NCBI GenBank assembly: GCA_021731285.1
Contig: JAKFXR010000024.1
Span: 1 to 64,000 of the forward strand
Reading direction: 5' to 3'
DNA length: 64,000 nt
From: Polaromonas sp.
GTDB taxonomy: Bacteria; Pseudomonadota; Gammaproteobacteria; Burkholderiales; Burkholderiaceae_C
Part shown: positions 1-10,235 of the stretch, piece after piece
Layout: the number at the start of each line of letters is the position of its first letter
How positions within the stretch are numbered: position 1 is the stretch's first letter
Made by a program: the position numbers and the translations under genes
Notes under the pieces: model-generated
What the model saw: only the letters and a program-made list of their open reading frames with translations
Database searches by the model: none
What the model was told of the DNA's origin: nothing

Positions 1-1974
1 GTGTTGCCCGCTGCGCGTACACGCTACCTGGCCGAGATCAGCGACACCGTGCGAGGCTACAAAAAACGCGCCCGTGCCCAGGCCCAGCTGGCGCGCGAAG
101 TGCAGCAGCTCAAGGCCGCCGCCGCCATGCTCAAGGTTGACAAGCCCGAGCGCGCTCCGGCCGCCGAGGCCGTACTCGACCTGGCCGGCCACCGCAAAGC
201 ACGTATGGACGGCGATGCGCGCCAATTGCTGGCCCAATGGCCCGAGATGCAAAAGGCCTACGGGGGTGACGAATACGTGGTGAAAATCCGCGACAAGGAA
301 ATCCGCACCGCGCTGGTCACCAAATCGCTCTCAGGCACGCCCATCCGCAAGGTCGCACTGCCGGGGTACGAGGACAACGGCGAAATCCTCAAATGGCTGA
401 TGCTGGACAATGTGCCCGGCAGCTACCCCTACACCGCCGGCACCTTTGCCTTCAAGCGGGAAGGCGAAGACCCGACGCGCATGTTTGCCGGTGAAGGCGA
501 TGCGTTCCGCACCAACACACGTTTCAAGCTGCTCAGCCAGGGCATGGCTGCCAAGCGCCTGAGCACCGCTTTCGATTCAGTCACGCTGTACGGCAACGAC
601 CCCGACCTGCGGCCCGACATCTACGGCAAGGTGGGCAACTCGGGCGTATCGATTGCCACGCTCGACGACATGAAGGTGCTCTACGACGGCTTCGACCTGT
701 GCAGCCCGAGCACGTCTGTCAGCATGACCATCAACGGCCCGGCGCCCAGCATCCTGGCGATGTTCATGAACACAGCCATCGACCAGAACCTTGAGAAGTT
801 CAAAAAAGACAACGGACGCGACCCGACGCCGACAGAACTCGAGAAAATCCGCGAGTGGGTACAGGAGAACGTGCGCGGCACGGTGCAGGCCGATATCCTC
901 AAGGAAGACCAGGGACAAAACACCTGCATCTTCTCCACCGAGTTCAGCCTCAAGGTGATGGGCGACATCGCCCAGTACTTTGTGCACAACCGGGTGCGCA
1001 ATTTCTACAGCGTCTCCATCAGCGGCTACCACATTGCCGAAGCCGGGGCCAACCCCATCAGCCAGTTGGCCTTCACACTGTCCAACGGTTTCACCTTTGT
1101 GGAAGCCTACCTGGCGCGCGGCATGCACATTGACGACTTCGCGCCCAACCTGAGCTTTTTCTTCAGCAACGGCATGGACCCGGAGTACACGGTGATGGGC
1201 CGCGTCGCACGCCGCATCTGGGCCGTGGCCATGAAGGAAAAATACGGTGCCAACGAGCGCAGCCAGAAGCTCAAGTACCACATCCAGACCTCGGGCCGCA
1301 GCCTGCATGCGCAGGAAATCCAGTTCAACGACATCCGCACCACCCTGCAGGCCTTGATCGCCATTTACGACAACTGCAACAGCCTGCACACCAACGCGTT
1401 TGACGAAGCCATCACCACACCGACGGAAGAATCGGTGCGCCGCGCCATGGCCATCCAGCTCATCATCAACCGCGAATGGGGCCTGGCCAAAAACGAAAAC
1501 CCCTCACAGGGCGCCTTCATCATTGAAGAGCTGACGGAACTGCTGGAAGAAGCCGTGCTCAGCGAATTCGAGCGTATTGCCGAGCGCGGCGGCGTCTTGG
1601 GCGCCATGGAAACGGGCTACCAGCGTGGCCGCATCCAGGACGAGTCCATGCACTACGAGATGCTCAAGCACACGGGCGAACTGCCCATCATCGGCGTCAA
1701 CACTTTCCGCAACCCCAACGGTGACGCGGTGCAGGACAAGCTGGAGCTGGCCCGCTCCACCGACGAGGAAAAGCAGAGCCAGCTCAAGCGGCTGGAGGAC
1801 TTCCACCAGCGTCACGCCGCAGAGTCACCAGCCATGCTCAAACGGCTTCAGAAAGCGGTGATAGACAACGCCAATGTGTTCGAGGTGCTGATGGACGCGG
1901 TGCGTGTCTGCTCCCTGGGGCAGATCACCAATGCGCTGTTTGAAGTGGGTGGGCAGTACCGGCGAAACATGTAG
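1..1974 (+). CDS. icmF: Fused isobutyryl-CoA mutase (IcmF), C-terminal mutase part; 5' end truncated by the window
   Basis: Mutase domain motifs such as [69 protein letters not shown]-terminal [18 protein letters not shown] typical of IcmF. Confidence 0.9.
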   Translation: MLPAARTRYLAEISDTVRGYKKRARAQAQLAREVQQLKAAAAMLKVDKPERAPAAEAVLDLAGHRKARMDGDARQLLAQWPEMQKAYGGDEYVVKIRDKEIRTALVTKSLSGTPIRKVALPGYEDNGEILKWLMLDNVPGSYPYTAGTFAFKREGEDPTRMFAGEGDAFRTNTRFKLLSQGMAAKRLSTAFDSVTLYGNDPDLRPDIYGKVGNSGVSIATLDDMKVLYDGFDLCSPSTSVSMTINGPAPSILAMFMNTAIDQNLEKFKKDNGRDPTPTELEKIREWVQENVRGTVQADILKEDQGQNTCIFSTEFSLKVMGDIAQYFVHNRVRNFYSVSISGYHIAEAGANPISQLAFTLSNGFTFVEAYLARGMHIDDFAPNLSFFFSNGMDPEYTVMGRVARRIWAVAMKEKYGANERSQKLKYHIQTSGRSLHAQEIQFNDIRTTLQALIAIYDNCNSLHTNAFDEAITTPTEESVRRAMAIQLIINREWGLAKNENPSQGAFIIEELTELLEEAVLSEFERIAERGGVLGAMETGYQRGRIQDESMHYEMLKHTGELPIIGVNTFRNPNGDAVQDKLELARSTDEEKQSQLKRLEDFHQRHAAESPAMLKRLQKAVIDNANVFEVLMDAVRVCSLGQITNALFEVGGQYRRNM

Positions 1975-2033
1975 CGGACTACCAGGCTGGCCTTAGAATG
2001 CCTGCCAAGGCATTGCGAAACAGCTGCTTTCGT

Positions 2034-2372
2034 TCAGTTCGCCCGGTCGAACACCCCAACCACAGGGCCATCCCAGCGATCCATGCGCAAATGATGCGCG
2101 AACGACTTGCGCTGTTCCGCAAATTTGGCCGCAAGCTGTTCGTCTGCTCTGTAGCGCCGGAAATGCGCTTCCGACTCAAGCGCATAAATCATGAGGTAAG
2201 CCTCACAGCCGTCCGCGTCTTTCTCACGCAAGTCGACTTGCCGGCACCACAAAAAGCCGGGCTGACTGACGACTTCCGCCACATGGCCCGTGTCCAGCCA
2301 CGCCATCAACGCAGCCTTGCCTGCGGGTGCGATCCAGAATTTGGAAACGTAAAAATAGCCGGCTTCCTGCAT
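2034..2372 (-). CDS. Small antibiotic-biosynthesis-monooxygenase/NIPSNAP-like dimeric alpha-beta barrel protein (putative)
   Basis: 112-aa protein MQEAGYFYVSKFWIAPAGKAALMAWLDTGHVAEV...; fold family by impression only. Confidence 0.55.
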   Translation of the reverse strand: MQEAGYFYVSKFWIAPAGKAALMAWLDTGHVAEVVSQPGFLWCRQVDLREKDADGCEAYLMIYALESEAHFRRYRADEQLAAKFAEQRKSFAHHLRMDRWDGPVVGVFDRAN

Positions 2373-2471
2373 GGTGATCCTTGGCTGGTGTGTCCTCAAG
2401 GATTATGCAGAAGCCCGATCGCTGTGCAACACGGGATTGCGACGCCAGTGCGGCGCAAACCCGATGGGCGG

Positions 2472-3611
2472 CTAGTACCTCAGCTTGCCCTGGTCATTGA
2501 TGATGGCGATGCCTACCCACTGCGAGCCTGCGTGATCGGCGCGAGCGTAGCGCAGAGGAAAGCCCCCCACATTCGTGACGCCCATTCCTTCCAGGGCGCC
2601 AATGAATTTCTGGCGCGTGAGATCGCGACCCGCCTTGCGGAGACCGTCGACAATGACGCGGGCAGAGATGTATCCTTCCAGGCCAAAACCGTTGACCGAT
2701 GCCGCCTCTGCTTTTTTAACGGCCTTGCGGTAGTCCTGCACCACGGGCATGGTGCTGCTGTCCACCGACGGCATCACCTGGGCGACGATGACGTTTTTGC
2801 TGTCCGGGCCCAGCACCTTGTAGATCTGCTGGACATTGCTCACCGACAGGCCGTAGAACTGGGTTTTTGCCCCGCTGTCCATGTAACGGCGCAGAAAATT
2901 TCCAACGCTGGGTCCGGCGTTGCCCACAATCACCGCTTGTGGTGTGACACGGCTTATGGTTTGCACTGCCTCGTCAACCGCGTCAGGGCGGTTGAAGGGA
3001 AGAATGCCGTAGGCCGACAGCGCCATCCCGTTTTTGGCAGCGGCCTGATCCGTCAGCTTGCGTATGCCCTGGCCAAAGGGCTCGTCTTCGTACACCAGTG
3101 CCACGCGGGTGATGCCAATCGTTCTGAGCTGACCCAGAATACGGTTGACCTCGGCGCCGTAGGTGGCGCGCAGATAAAAGGTGGCCTGCCCCTGATGCGG
3201 AGGCTGGCGCAGATGATCGGCCCCCGTGAGCGGGTGAATGTATGGGATGCCCTGCGCCTCCACATAGGGCAGCGTTGCCTCGGCAATGGCCGTGCCCACA
3301 CCGTGGATCAGACCGAACACCTTCTTCTCCTCGACCAGTTTTTTGGCGTTCTCCAGCGCCGTCGGTGTCTGGTATTTGTCATCCAGTTGTTCGATCCTGA
3401 TTTTTCTGCCGAAGACGCCGCCTGCTGCGTTGACCTCGTCAAAATGGAGTTTGGCCCCTTCCGCATAGGCCTTGCTGATGACGGCGCGGCTGGCGGAAAA
3501 ATCCGCCGACTGGCCGAACACAATTTCTTTTGCCGATAGGCCGTTGACCTGCGCGCTCGCCATGTTCATGGTTAAAACGGACAGGCCGATCAAGCGGGTG
3601 ATGGCATTCAT
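2472..3611 (-). CDS. ABC transporter substrate-binding protein, LivJ/HAAT type (orphan)
   Basis: Signal peptide MNAITRLIGLSVLTMNMASAQ, then GLSAKEIVFGQSADFSASRAVISKAYAEGAKLHFDEVNAAGGVFGRKIRIEQLDDKYQ. Confidence 0.88.
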   Translation of the reverse strand: MNAITRLIGLSVLTMNMASAQVNGLSAKEIVFGQSADFSASRAVISKAYAEGAKLHFDEVNAAGGVFGRKIRIEQLDDKYQTPTALENAKKLVEEKKVFGLIHGVGTAIAEATLPYVEAQGIPYIHPLTGADHLRQPPHQGQATFYLRATYGAEVNRILGQLRTIGITRVALVYEDEPFGQGIRKLTDQAAAKNGMALSAYGILPFNRPDAVDEAVQTISRVTPQAVIVGNAGPSVGNFLRRYMDSGAKTQFYGLSVSNVQQIYKVLGPDSKNVIVAQVMPSVDSSTMPVVQDYRKAVKKAEAASVNGFGLEGYISARVIVDGLRKAGRDLTRQKFIGALEGMGVTNVGGFPLRYARADHAGSQWVGIAIINDQGKLRY

Positions 3612-3724
3612 GCGATGGCTCCTTGCCTTGTCGGCTTTGTGACATAAAGGCGGCACCGCACCAGCCTGGATCAGGCTTCAGCTTGCCCGCCACGAATCCC
3701 TGCCGCGGCCCATTTCAGGGGTTG

Positions 3725-5152
3725 CTACAGGGGAACTACTTTTCCCGGATTGAGAATGTTCTTCGGGTCCAGCGCTTTCTTGAGGCGCCGCATGACTTCC
3801 ACGGTGGCGTCTCCGTGTTCGGCGGCCAGATAGCCGATCTTGTGCAAGCCCACGCCGTGCTCACCGGAGCAGGTGCCGGCGTAACGAATCGCCCGGTGGA
3901 TCAAGCGCTCGCTCAGGGCCTCGGCGTCCTGTACTTCCTGCGGGATGTTGGGGTCCACCAGAATGAGGCAATGAAAATTGCCGTCACCGACATGACCAAA
4001 AACCGGTGCCGGCAGTCCGACACGCTCCAGATCGGCCAGCGTCTCGGTGATGCATTCGGCCAGCGCCGACAACGGCACACAGGCGTCGGTGGTGAAAGAC
4101 CGGCAACCGGGTTTTAGCTGCAGCGCGGCAAAGTAGGCGTGGTGCCTGGGCGTCCACAAGCGGGTGCGGTCTTCCAGCAGGGTTGCCCACTGGAAGTCCC
4201 CGCCGTCCTGCTCGGTGGCAATCCCCCTGACCACTTCAGACTGCTCTTCGACCTGCCCGACAGAACCCGCAAACTCCAGGAACAGGGTGGGCGCCTCGCG
4301 CAGCTTGGTGTGGCTGTGGGCATTGATGGCGCGAATGGTCAGTGCGTCCAGCATTTCGGCCCTGGCCAGCGGCACGCCCAGTTGCAGGGCTTGAATCACG
4401 CAGTTGACGGCGTTGGCAAGCGTCGGAAAATTCACAACGGCGGCTGCCACTTTTTCCGGCTGGGGATGCAGCCGTACCGTGACCTCGGTGATGATGCCCA
4501 GCGTTCCTTCCGAACCGCAATAAAGCTGGGTCAGGTTGTAGCCTGCAGAGGACTTTCGTGCACGGGACGAGGTGCGGATGATCTCTCCCTCTGCAGTGAC
4601 AACGGTCAAGCCCAGTATGTTGTCGCGCATGGTGCCGTAGCGTACGGAGTTCGTGCCGGAAGCCGCGGTGGCGGCCATGCCGCCTATGCTGGCGTCAGCG
4701 CCAGGATCCACCGAAAAGAAGAAGCCGCTGTGCGACAGGGCCGCGTTGAGCTGGTTGCGCGTCACACCAGCTTGCACCGTGGCGGACAGGTCATCCAGGT
4801 GCAGCGCCACGACGGCATTCATTTGCGACAGGTCTACGCAGACGCCGCCCTCTACCGCGAGCAGGTGACCTTCCACCGAGGAACCCGCGCCAAACGCAAT
4901 GACCGGCACGGCTTCTGCCAGGCAGGCCTTGACCAGGAAAGCGACTTCTTCTGCGCTGTGGGCAAAAACGACCGCATCGGGTGCTTGCGGCGCATAGTGC
5001 GACTCGTCCGTTCCGTGCTGCAGCAAAACCGCAGCGGCGGTCGAACACCGGTCGGCAAATGCCCCCTTGAGCAAGGCCAGCAGGGCCGGCGACGGCTTGC
5101 GCCGCCGCGCTGCCACCGCAGTATCAGGGATTAACTCGGCAAGTCCGTGCAT
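3725..5152 (-). CDS. FAD-binding oxidoreductase, D-lactate dehydrogenase/GlcD family
   Basis: PCMH-type FAD motif VIAFGAGSSVEGHLLAVEGGVCVDLSQMN, GSEGTLGIITEVTVRLHP, C-terminal CSGEHGVGLHK and PKNILNPGKV. Confidence 0.92.
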   Translation of the reverse strand: MHGLAELIPDTAVAARRRKPSPALLALLKGAFADRCSTAAAVLLQHGTDESHYAPQAPDAVVFAHSAEEVAFLVKACLAEAVPVIAFGAGSSVEGHLLAVEGGVCVDLSQMNAVVALHLDDLSATVQAGVTRNQLNAALSHSGFFFSVDPGADASIGGMAATAASGTNSVRYGTMRDNILGLTVVTAEGEIIRTSSRARKSSAGYNLTQLYCGSEGTLGIITEVTVRLHPQPEKVAAAVVNFPTLANAVNCVIQALQLGVPLARAEMLDALTIRAINAHSHTKLREAPTLFLEFAGSVGQVEEQSEVVRGIATEQDGGDFQWATLLEDRTRLWTPRHHAYFAALQLKPGCRSFTTDACVPLSALAECITETLADLERVGLPAPVFGHVGDGNFHCLILVDPNIPQEVQDAEALSERLIHRAIRYAGTCSGEHGVGLHKIGYLAAEHGDATVEVMRRLKKALDPKNILNPGKVVPL

Positions 5153-5245
5153 TATTTTGTCTCCAGCAATGCGGCCGAATTTATAGAAGGCAGGCGTCCG
5201 CGTAAAACATGAAATACAGAAGCGGCCATCTCGCGCCGCGATGGA

Positions 5246-6199
5246 TCAGGAGCCCACCCATGCGGGCATCCAGCGCAGGATCGCGTATGCCGTCAGCACC
5301 GACAGCAGGGTGGTGACCAGCATGAGTGCGGAGGTCTGGGGCATGTGAATCTGGTAGCGCTGCGCAACGACAAAGACGGTGGTCGCAGGCGGCAGCGACG
5401 CCAGCAGCACCGTGATGACGGTCAGTTGCGGGTCCATGGGAAACACGGTCACAACCAGCAGGTAAGCGACGGCCGGATGAATGAGCAGCTTGATCACACC
5501 CAGGACAGAAACCTCTGCCCACTCCTGCATGAAAGGATGGGCCGCAAAAAACAGGCCCAGCGCCACCAGTGAGCAGGGAATGGCTGCCCCGCCCACCAGC
5601 TCGCAAAAGCGGACCACGGCTACCGGCAACTCACCCACCGTGAAAGCCACCACCAGCCCGGCCACCACCCCGATCATCAAAGGATTGCGGGCCAGAGAGG
5701 CGGCAATGTTTTTGACAATTAGCCAGCTTCTGGCGCGGGTGCCGGTGTTGCGGTCCAGCTCAAGCAGGACAATGGCGGCGCTCAGGTCGAACACCGCCAG
5801 CAAGGTGGTCGCCAGTGCGGCAGGCAGTGCCGCCTGGGCGCCAAACGCGGCGACACACAATGGAATGCCAATGAAGGCGGTGCTGGAGCAGGTGGTGTTC
5901 AGCGAGCGCATGGCCATCTGTGACAGGCTGCCACGCCACAGAAGGGTGCTGACCAGGGCGGTCAACGCAAACACAATGATCACCGATCCCAGCCAGGCAC
6001 CCAGAAAGGGCCAGTTCAGGATTTGCTCCCTGGGCGTCCTGGCGACGACGACAAACAGCAGCGCCGGAAACGCGACAAAGTACACCAAACCATTCATGGC
6101 TTCGGCAGCTTGCCCGGTGAGGATGTTTTTCCGCGCCAGCACATAGCCGCACAAAATCATCGCGAAAACGGGCAGGATGATATTGAACAGGATGCTCAT
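5246..6199 (-). CDS. AEC family (auxin efflux carrier-type) transporter
   Basis: Hydrophobic protein from MSILFNIILPVFAMILCGYVLARKNILTGQAAEAMNGLVYFVAFPALLF; the listed ORF extends upstream of the likely start. Confidence 0.85.
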   Translation of the reverse strand: MSILFNIILPVFAMILCGYVLARKNILTGQAAEAMNGLVYFVAFPALLFVVVARTPREQILNWPFLGAWLGSVIIVFALTALVSTLLWRGSLSQMAMRSLNTTCSSTAFIGIPLCVAAFGAQAALPAALATTLLAVFDLSAAIVLLELDRNTGTRARSWLIVKNIAASLARNPLMIGVVAGLVVAFTVGELPVAVVRFCELVGGAAIPCSLVALGLFFAAHPFMQEWAEVSVLGVIKLLIHPAVAYLLVVTVFPMDPQLTVITVLLASLPPATTVFVVAQRYQIHMPQTSALMLVTTLLSVLTAYAILRWMPAWVGS

Positions 6200-6416
6200 G
6201 TTTTGCAGGCGATGCTTGCCCGGTTGTGGTGAGGGACCCGAGTCTGTGCCGGCGCGACGGTCTGTGTAAATTCTGGAATACAGATCCCCCCATATGCCGA
6301 AGCGATGGCAAGTGACCGTGCTGAAGGGAAAACGCGCATTGCCGGTGCCGGCGGGCCGCGCACAATGCCTGAACCCCCGGCCGGCATCGCGGCCCGGACG
6401 GCCAACAAGGACCCGC

Positions 6417-7361
6417 GTGGAGATCAGGCAACTCAAATACTTCCTGGCGGTGGTTGACTCCGGCAGCCTGTCGCGCGCGGCGCAGCATGTCTTTATCGCC
6501 CAGTCCGCACTCAGCAAACAGATCGCAGAACTGGAAGACGAGTTGGGCGTGCAGTTGCTCACGCGCAGCCGCAATGGCGTCAGTGCGACCGAAGCCGGCA
6601 AAATATTTTATGAATACGCTCAGGCCATCCAGAAGCAGATTTGCGACGCCAAGGCCGCGGTTCATTTTTCATCCGACACCGTCGTCGGCGCGGTGGTGGT
6701 CGCCATGCCGCAAAGCGTCTCTGCCGCGCTGGCGCTGGCGCTGATACGCGAGGCACGGCAAGCCCTGCCCAAGGTTGCGCTTCACCTCAATGAGGAACTG
6801 ACAGGCAACCTGCTGGACCAGTTGCGTCAGGGCCGCGTAGACGTCGCGATCTTCACTCCCAACATTCCGCCAGCAGACTTCGTGTTCGAGCCTTTTGTTC
6901 AGGAAGACTTCTATCTGATGCACGGCGCCAACTACACCGCTGCGCCTGCGGCCGGAACGGTCTCGCTGAAAGAGGCCGCATCGCACCCCCTGGTCTTTCC
7001 GGGGCCACAGCACAGTCACTGCACACGGGTCCTGGTCGAAAAAATCATGCTGGACGGCGGTGCCGGCCTGCTGAACGTGGTCAGCGAGATCAATTCGGTC
7101 CCGATTCTAAAAAATTCCGTGGAGGCCGGCAACATCGCGACCATCATGCCCCAGGCACTGGCGGCCCATGAGCTGGCCTCGGGGCGGTTTGTGGCGCACC
7201 GGATCGATGACCCGGCGATGCATCGGGTGCTGGGGCTTTGCACGTCCAGCCACATCCCGGCCACCAGCGCGAAACGCGCCGTGTGCTCATTGATCGTGGA
7301 AGTCGCTCACCGGCTGTGTGCGGCAGGCGAATGGGCAGGCGCCCGGCCGTTCAAGGCTTAG
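6417..7361 (+). CDS. LysR family transcriptional regulator (GTG start)
   Basis: HTH: VEIRQLKYFLAVVDSGSLSRAAQHVFIAQSALSKQIAELEDELGVQLLTRSRNGVSATEAG; divergent from the AEC transporter. Confidence 0.9.
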   Translation: MEIRQLKYFLAVVDSGSLSRAAQHVFIAQSALSKQIAELEDELGVQLLTRSRNGVSATEAGKIFYEYAQAIQKQICDAKAAVHFSSDTVVGAVVVAMPQSVSAALALALIREARQALPKVALHLNEELTGNLLDQLRQGRVDVAIFTPNIPPADFVFEPFVQEDFYLMHGANYTAAPAAGTVSLKEAASHPLVFPGPQHSHCTRVLVEKIMLDGGAGLLNVVSEINSVPILKNSVEAGNIATIMPQALAAHELASGRFVAHRIDDPAMHRVLGLCTSSHIPATSAKRAVCSLIVEVAHRLCAAGEWAGARPFKA

Positions 7362-7420
7362 CTGGACGGGGGCACGGGCGCAGGGTGACCGGGGTTGGCC
7401 GCCGCAGGCCCTGAAAGGGC

Positions 7421-7585
7421 TTAACCGCCCTTGTGCGGGCGCTTGCCGGGGTTCTTTTTGCTGCGGGTCCAGCTGCCACGCTCCAGGCTGATTTTCTGGC
7501 CACGGCCAGCGGTGCGGGTCATGCCTGCTGCTGGCACAGGTTTAGGGGCGCAAATGTCGGCTTCGACTCGGATTTTTTTCGGCAT
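7421..7585 (-). CDS. Small highly basic hypothetical protein, 54 aa
   Basis: Not in the ORF track; I translated MPKKIRVEADICAPKPVPAAGMTRTAGRGQKISLERGSWTRSKKNPGKRPHKGG* from the minus strand; GGAG ribosome-binding site just upstream. Confidence 0.55.
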   Translation of the reverse strand: MPKKIRVEADICAPKPVPAAGMTRTAGRGQKISLERGSWTRSKKNPGKRPHKGG

Positions 7586-7667
7586 GGAGAACTCCGGGGA
7601 TTAAAAATGGCAGAACCCATGATTTTAAGCCAACCACGGGGCGATGGGACTTTGCTGCTGCCGGGAG

Positions 7668-8501
7668 CTAAATCATCTCCAGCGCCACAGGGCGCGAAGG
7701 TGGCAGAAAGACCGTGTCAAGCTCTGCTAGTTGCCCGGGACTGAGCGTGATTTCGGTCGCCGCGAGGTTTTCCCTCAGGCGTTCGGGGTGAACGGTTTTG
7801 GGGATGGCCATCACGCCCTCGCGCGCCAGCAACCAGGCCAGGGCCACCTGCGCGGGAAGCAGGCCATGACGCTGCGCGAAAGCCGCAAGCCTTGGCACTT
7901 TCAGCAGCCGACCCTGCTCAATCGGCGAATAGGCCATCACCGGCATGCCGCGCTGGCGCATCCAGGGCAGCAAATCCCACTCGATACCGCGGCGCGCCAG
8001 GTTGTAAAGCAGTTGGTTGGCCTGCACCTCGCGTCCGCCCGGCACCGCCCACAATTCCTCCATGCCGGCCAGGTCCAGATTGCTGACGCCGTAGTGGCGG
8101 ATCTTGCCAGCTTTCTGCAGCGCCGCAAACGCGGCCATGGTTTCGGCCAGCGGCACCGACCCACGCCAGTGCAGGAGGTACAGGTCAATGCGGTCGGTTT
8201 TCAGGCGGCGCAGGCTGCGCTCACATGCCGCCACCGCGCCTGCCCGCGAGGCGTTGTGCGGGTAGACCTTGGTGACCAGAAAAGTCTCATTGCGCCGTCC
8301 CTGGATGGCCTCACCCACCAGCGTCTCAGCCAGGCCTTCGCCATACATCTCTGCCGTGTCTATCAGGGTGCAGCCCAGGTCCAGGCCCAGGCGCAGTGTG
8401 GCGATTTCCTGCGCGCGTTGCGCCGGTATCTCACCCATGCGCCAGGTCCCCATGCCCAGGGCGCCCACAGTCTGACCGGAAGACAGCGTGACGTTTTTCA
8501 T
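7668..8501 (-). CDS. Aldo/keto reductase
   Basis: [59 protein letters not shown]. Confidence 0.93.
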   Translation of the reverse strand: MKNVTLSSGQTVGALGMGTWRMGEIPAQRAQEIATLRLGLDLGCTLIDTAEMYGEGLAETLVGEAIQGRRNETFLVTKVYPHNASRAGAVAACERSLRRLKTDRIDLYLLHWRGSVPLAETMAAFAALQKAGKIRHYGVSNLDLAGMEELWAVPGGREVQANQLLYNLARRGIEWDLLPWMRQRGMPVMAYSPIEQGRLLKVPRLAAFAQRHGLLPAQVALAWLLAREGVMAIPKTVHPERLRENLAATEITLSPGQLAELDTVFLPPSRPVALEMI

Positions 8502-8525
8502 GGCGGCATGGTGGCGCTGCGCGGG

Positions 8526-9623
8526 CTACATGGCCTGGCGCAAAGGCAGGTTGATCAGCAGGTTCTGTGGTTTCAGCCGGAGCGCCTTGTCCGCGTTCAT
8601 CATCAGCCCCAGGTACACCGGCTTGCCCGCCACATCGGCCCGCATCTCCTGCGGATTGGAAAAATCGAGCCGGAACAGGCTGACCAGGCGTTGCATGCGC
8701 TCGGGCGCGACTTCCCTGTCCTCGTACAGGTCGTTGAGCAGCGCCGTCGCCTCGGCGTCCAGCCCCACATGCCAGCGCCACCCGGCATCGTCAATCCGTT
8801 GCAACGGCTGGATCCTGACGGTCGTGCCCAGCAAATGCAGTACCCATTTTTCGAGCACCTTCGCCAGCGCTTTCAGGCCCGAGCGGGCGCGTGTCATGGT
8901 CAGCACCAACCCGTGACTCAGGTCGTTGCTGACCTCGTGGGTCAAATCCAGCAGAAAGCGGTGGCCATCGCTGGCCAGCCAGTAGTCCGGCGCGTTGTCG
9001 TCGGTGAGCACCTGCAGGTCTATGCTGCGCAGCGGGGCTTTGGCCTCGGCCAGAAACCGGCCGAAGTCACCCAGACCGCCGGTGTCCTGCAGCATGTCAA
9101 CCACGCCTTGATCAGCGCTGAGCACCTGGCCTTCCTGCGTTGAGATGCGCTGGCTGCGAAACAGCATTTCGGCCGCGCGCACCTCATAGGCGTCGGACCC
9201 TTGGTCGAGCAGGTTGCGTAAAATGGCCTGCACGAGCAAGTCGACAAACAGCGGGGGGATGTTGATGCAGCCGCTGCCGTCCCGCGGGAAAAGGCTGAGG
9301 TAATACCCTTCCAGCGTGCCCGCAGCCAGCAGGCCATCGCGAAAACGCAAAAACAGGCGGTAGCTGTCGCGCACATCGTCATCCTGCAGCGCCTGCAGTT
9401 CAGACTCAGCCACAGGCCGGTGCGGGGCAGACTGCAGTGAGGCATGCAGGACATGCTCAGTTGCGCAGGACTCAGGCACCAGGGCCAGCTCCGGCCGGCC
9501 GAGGAACAATCGCAGGTAGTCGTCGCCAGGCAGCAGCCAGCCCCTGTCGTTGCGCTGGAGTTGGCTGAAGCCGCAGGAAGGCCAGAAATTGAGCATGTGC
9601 CAATCGTCGCACATCAGCGGCAC
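8526..9623 (-). CDS. Hypothetical protein (DUF6352-like)
   Basis: 365-aa ORF MPLMCDDWHMLNFWPSCGFSQLQRNDRGWLLPGDDYLRLFLGRPEL...; family from recall. Confidence 0.65.
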   Translation of the reverse strand: MPLMCDDWHMLNFWPSCGFSQLQRNDRGWLLPGDDYLRLFLGRPELALVPESCATEHVLHASLQSAPHRPVAESELQALQDDDVRDSYRLFLRFRDGLLAAGTLEGYYLSLFPRDGSGCINIPPLFVDLLVQAILRNLLDQGSDAYEVRAAEMLFRSQRISTQEGQVLSADQGVVDMLQDTGGLGDFGRFLAEAKAPLRSIDLQVLTDDNAPDYWLASDGHRFLLDLTHEVSNDLSHGLVLTMTRARSGLKALAKVLEKWVLHLLGTTVRIQPLQRIDDAGWRWHVGLDAEATALLNDLYEDREVAPERMQRLVSLFRLDFSNPQEMRADVAGKPVYLGLMMNADKALRLKPQNLLINLPLRQAM

Positions 9624-9719
9624 CCCAAAGTCTGCAAGCCGGTCACCAGGGTTGACCGCGGGTTTTCAATTTTGCGTACAGTAGCGCATGGGCCACCGAC
9701 ATGGTCAAAGGAGACAGCA

Positions 9720-10235
9720 ATGAACGCAGCAGTCAACGCAAGCAACGCCCTGCTTGCCACCTGCCTGATCGCGCTGGCAGGTTTGCCCGCATGGGGTCAG
9801 TTGCCCACAGTGACCACCCGCACCGAGAGCTGGTCGGGTACCGGACAGCCGCCAAATTCCAGCGCGGGTGAGCGTGCGCAATGGGAGCAATGGCAGATGC
9901 AGCGCGAGCACGAGCGGCGTCAGCGCGAACTGACGCGCCTGCAGGACGCCCATATCCGCCAAAGCCAGGAGTCTCTTGGACAACGCGCCCTGCGTGAGCA
10001 GGCCCAGCGCGAGGGCACGTATGTTCCCGAGCGGCCCGGTCCCAGCGATCAGGAGCGAGCCTGGCGTGAACAGCAACTCCAGCAGCGAGAGGCATGGCGC
10101 CAACAACGCAGTACGACGCGCCAGGACGACCAGACATCGCGGCAGGGCGAAGAGTCGGCGGGTGCGCGCGCACTGCGCGAGCAGGCGCAAAACCGGCGCG
10201 AGCAAGGCCGGATGTCCAGCGGAGAAAGTCGCTAG
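9720..10235 (+). CDS. Exported Gln/Arg/Glu-rich low-complexity protein
   Basis: Signal peptide MNAAVNASNALLATCLIALAGLPAWGQ, then a charged QR-rich body with a duplicated ES-G-RALREQAQ motif. Confidence 0.6.
   Translation: MNAAVNASNALLATCLIALAGLPAWGQLPTVTTRTESWSGTGQPPNSSAGERAQWEQWQMQREHERRQRELTRLQDAHIRQSQESLGQRALREQAQREGTYVPERPGPSDQERAWREQQLQQREAWRQQRSTTRQDDQTSRQGEESAGARALREQAQNRREQGRMSSGESR

Noticed and set aside
1998-3539. 513-aa plus-strand ORF
   Set aside because: Antisense to the NIPSNAP-like and SBP genes; composition typical of shadow ORFs in high-GC DNA with no recognisable domain.
4139-5134. 331-aa plus-strand ORF
   Set aside because: Antisense to the FAD-binding oxidoreductase, which has clear family motifs.
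6261-6284. TCTGT-N14-ACAGA as a LysR operator upstream of the AEC transporter
   Set aside because: Arms are only 5 bp and the internal ATTC/GAAT pair is off-centre; too weak to report as a feature.
7731-9143. 470-aa plus-strand ORF
   Set aside because: Antisense to the aldo/keto reductase and DUF6352-like genes; His/Gln/Arg-rich shadow translation.
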